Assembly: GCF_024649945.1 (NCBI RefSeq)
Contig: NZ_JANKMS010000010.1
Coordinates: forward strand, 124,001 to 188,000
From: Flavobacterium panacis
Lineage (GTDB): Bacteria; Bacteroidota; Bacteroidia; Flavobacteriales; Flavobacteriaceae
DNA: 64,000 nucleotides
Reading direction: 5' to 3'
The position numbers and the translations under genes are program-made. This document shows, piece by piece, positions 63,201 to 64,000 of this stretch (position 1 is its first letter; every line of letters starts with the position of its first letter). Under the pieces are notes generated by a model that was not told the DNA's origin, did no database searches, and was given only the letters and a program-made list of their open reading frames with translations.

Positions 63201-63409
63201 AAATGAAACAATCTAAACCATTTTTTGCAAGCCAATTCAGAGTTTATTTCTCAGTGTTGAATCTTTATACTTTCACAAAATACGATGGTATGGATCCTGA
63301 AATAGGATTTGGTTCTTCAAACGATGATCAAAAGTTTTCTTCAGGTGTTGACGTTGGATATTACCCAAGACCGAGAACATTCATGATGGGATTAAATATT
63401 AAACTTTAA
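60281..63409 (+). CDS. SusC/RagA family TonB-linked outer-membrane protein
   Basis: 1042 residues. Signal peptide to about residue 31 (SVFMMQFGFAQ). A carboxypeptidase-regulatory-like beta domain lies at ~34-110 (VSGTITSAEDGFGVPGATVQV, DFDGKYKVEA). The SusC TonB-box region is ELKEVVVIGYGSQKKA (~112-127), followed by the plug (NALQALQGQAAGLQV, LYVVDGILTG, VLKDAASAAIYGSQASNGVILVTTKKG). The rest is a 22-strand barrel ending in MMGLNIKL. With SusD it takes up oligomeric substrates across the outer membrane using TonB energy; the substrate is unknown. A SusD-like gene follows after 11 bases. Confidence 0.95.
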   Translation: MKSKNCIKTTKLSYFMTVLLSVFMMQFGFAQESKTVSGTITSAEDGFGVPGATVQVQGTKSSTVTDFDGKYKVEAKTGDVLVITFVGFKTQNITVGAQKVVNVTLQPETAELKEVVVIGYGSQKKALVTNAVTQVSGESLTKTNTTNALQALQGQAAGLQVTSTSGQPGEGLNVVIRGAGSTAGTAPLYVVDGILTGDISYLSNSDIESISVLKDAASAAIYGSQASNGVILVTTKKGKRGASGQITFDQYYGVQSVARKMDMLNATEYATILNEAALNSGKNPYFTNAQIAQLGAGTNWVDKMVTDNAATKNFSFGASGGSDTSVYSASLSYLGQEGVIGGADLSNYERYNFRFNSEHKLYKDVLTFGENLSFAYIDKNGIGVGNQYNNSLRSAFQANPLLPMYDADGNYYNTTNDSEPWLAGVANPYAMMVYNNQNESNNQKLLGNVYLQIEPIKNLTFKTTLGLDYYAGEGHAYKPVYHLSTYANNDFDTVNQNMNKGKTLTWDNLLTYKFNVASDHHFETMLGTSSINFDGTSVSVTNADSVFDDLEHAWIDNTTNKAGAKIAIRGIKQETKRMSYFGRLNYNFKETYLLNATFRVDGSSIFSKENQWGYFPSVSAGWVATNEEFLKGSSWLNFLKIRASWGQVGNQNARAFQYLSPIKTDYTNYIFGNTEGELTPGAYPNRLSNPDLKWETSEQVDFGFDARFLNNALSVTFDVYNKKNKDWLILAPILATAGADAPYINGGDVVNKGVELALSYQNKIGDFNYTVSANGAYNKNTVGQIPTSDGMIHGLTKELYDNSPEFYRAQNGLPLGYFWGYKTGGVFQNQEQIDNYKSANGVVLQPNAAPGDIIYVNTNGDDKIDVADKTNIGKPNPDFTYGFSISASYKAFDFSLNANGVAGNEIVQSYRNQSGAYGNYTSAILDRWHGEGSSNTVPRVTEDNRNFTEFSDLYIQKGDFLRINTVTLGFDFAKMKQSKPFFASQFRVYFSVLNLYTFTKYDGMDPEIGFGSSNDDQKFSSGVDVGYYPRPRTFMMGLNIKL

Positions 63410-63420
63410 TAATTAAAAAG

Positions 63421-64000
63421 ATGAAAAATACATATTTATATATTTTCTGTTTTAGTTTATTGTCTTTGGGCTCTTGTAGTTTAGATACAGAACCTATAAC
63501 ACAAACAGATACAAATTTTTATAAAACAACAGATGATGCTTATTCGGCATTAGTTGGATGTTATGATGGAATGCAGGTTGCAACAGGTGCAGCAGGTAAA
63601 GGAGTTCCGGTGGTAAGTGAAATTATGTCGGATGACTGTTTCGGAGGAACCGGAAATTCTGATAAATACGATTATGCTGCAATTGATGAGTTCGATATCA
63701 CACGTGCTCCGTCTGAAGTAGATATGTATAATGATAACTGGGTTGCTTACTATAAAGCACTTTATCGTTGTAATGTGTTCTTGTCCAAAATGGATCAAAT
63801 TGATTGGAAAGGTGATATGACTTTAAAAGATACTTACATCTCTGAAACAAGATTTATTAGAGCTTATCTTTATTTTGAAATGGTTCGCCTTTGGGGAAAT
63901 ATTCCATTATTAACAGAGCCTTCTTCTGAAAATGTACCTCAGGCAAATCCTGATGATGTTTATAAAGTAATTGCAGAGGATCTAGTATTTGCTGCAAATA
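63421..64000 (+). CDS. RagB/SusD family nutrient-binding outer-membrane lipoprotein (3' truncated by window edge)
   Basis: The frame is open from the ATG at 63421 to the window end, giving 193 residues. Lipoprotein signal: MKNTYLYIFCFSLLSLGSC with the acylated Cys at residue 19. The SusD start pattern follows (LDTEPITQTDTNFYKTTDDAYSALVGCYDGM), then YYKALYRCNVFL and SETRFIRAYLYFEMVRLWGNIPLLTEP, the TPR-like core. It is the surface lid that binds glycan or peptide for its SusC partner. The rest of the protein, and probably the enzymes of the locus, lie to the right. Confidence 0.95.
   Translation, partial: MKNTYLYIFCFSLLSLGSCSLDTEPITQTDTNFYKTTDDAYSALVGCYDGMQVATGAAGKGVPVVSEIMSDDCFGGTGNSDKYDYAAIDEFDITRAPSEVDMYNDNWVAYYKALYRCNVFLSKMDQIDWKGDMTLKDTYISETRFIRAYLYFEMVRLWGNIPLLTEPSSENVPQANPDDVYKVIAEDLVFAAN

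Noticed and set aside
1..64000. Integrated phage, transposon or genomic island
   Set aside because: No integrase, transposase, tRNA-flanked repeat or phage gene was found, and base composition looks even by eye.

Overview
The window looks like a piece of chromosome from a member of the Flavobacteriaceae, most likely Flavobacterium or a close relative. The evidence is the AT-rich DNA, Bacteroidetes-type promoters (TTG, 17-20 bases, TAnnTTTG), weak or absent Shine-Dalgarno sites with several TTG starts, a SusC/SusD pair, and at least seven proteins that appear to be exported by the type IX secretion system (T9SS). No plasmid, phage, transposon, tRNA, rRNA or CRISPR signature was seen.

Layout. 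0-8.7 kb: the 3' end of a TonB-dependent receptor with an SGNH-hydrolase lipoprotein, then atpD-atpC, a NAD(P)-binding protein, bioF, a TraB/GumN protein, and an ECF sigma factor with a membrane partner. 8.7-34.3 kb: the most striking region, five very large secreted proteins (1023-2071 aa) arranged two leftward and three rightward around recX. All five end in the same kind of ~400-residue C-terminal module plus T9SS sorting signal. Their N-terminal parts differ completely: DUF11-like, Ig/PA14, He_PIG-like/PA14/SUEL-lectin-like, 14 delta-60 propeller repeats, and a Gly-rich region followed by eight near-identical 95-residue repeats. 34.4-43.3 kb: cupin/JmjC-like protein, bioB, a membrane protein, ribF, a T9SS metallopeptidase, comF-like and glyS.

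43.5-47.6 kb: a small signalling island with a LytTR regulator whose receiver has Glu in place of the phospho-acceptor Asp, an 83-residue secreted peptide, a TPR sensor kinase and its response regulator. 47.7-58 kb: thiL, a T9SS type-B surface protein with eight Cys-containing repeats, two DinB-like proteins, a WYL regulator, a beta-barrel protein and lepA. 58.2-64 kb: two tandem Nudix-fold regulators divergent from a SusC/SusD locus that runs off the right edge. This last part looks like a polysaccharide or sugar utilisation locus with its own regulators.

The candidates for something undescribed are: (a) the recX-centred surface-protein array, where high-identity 3' modules lie in direct and inverted orientation and could drive gene conversion or inversion; (b) intergenic micro-arrays with 8-, 7- and 6/7-base periods, the 8-base type being made of tandem copies of the -7 promoter element; (c) the signalling island with a secreted small peptide. 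Function calls rest on motif reading by eye. No database search was possible.
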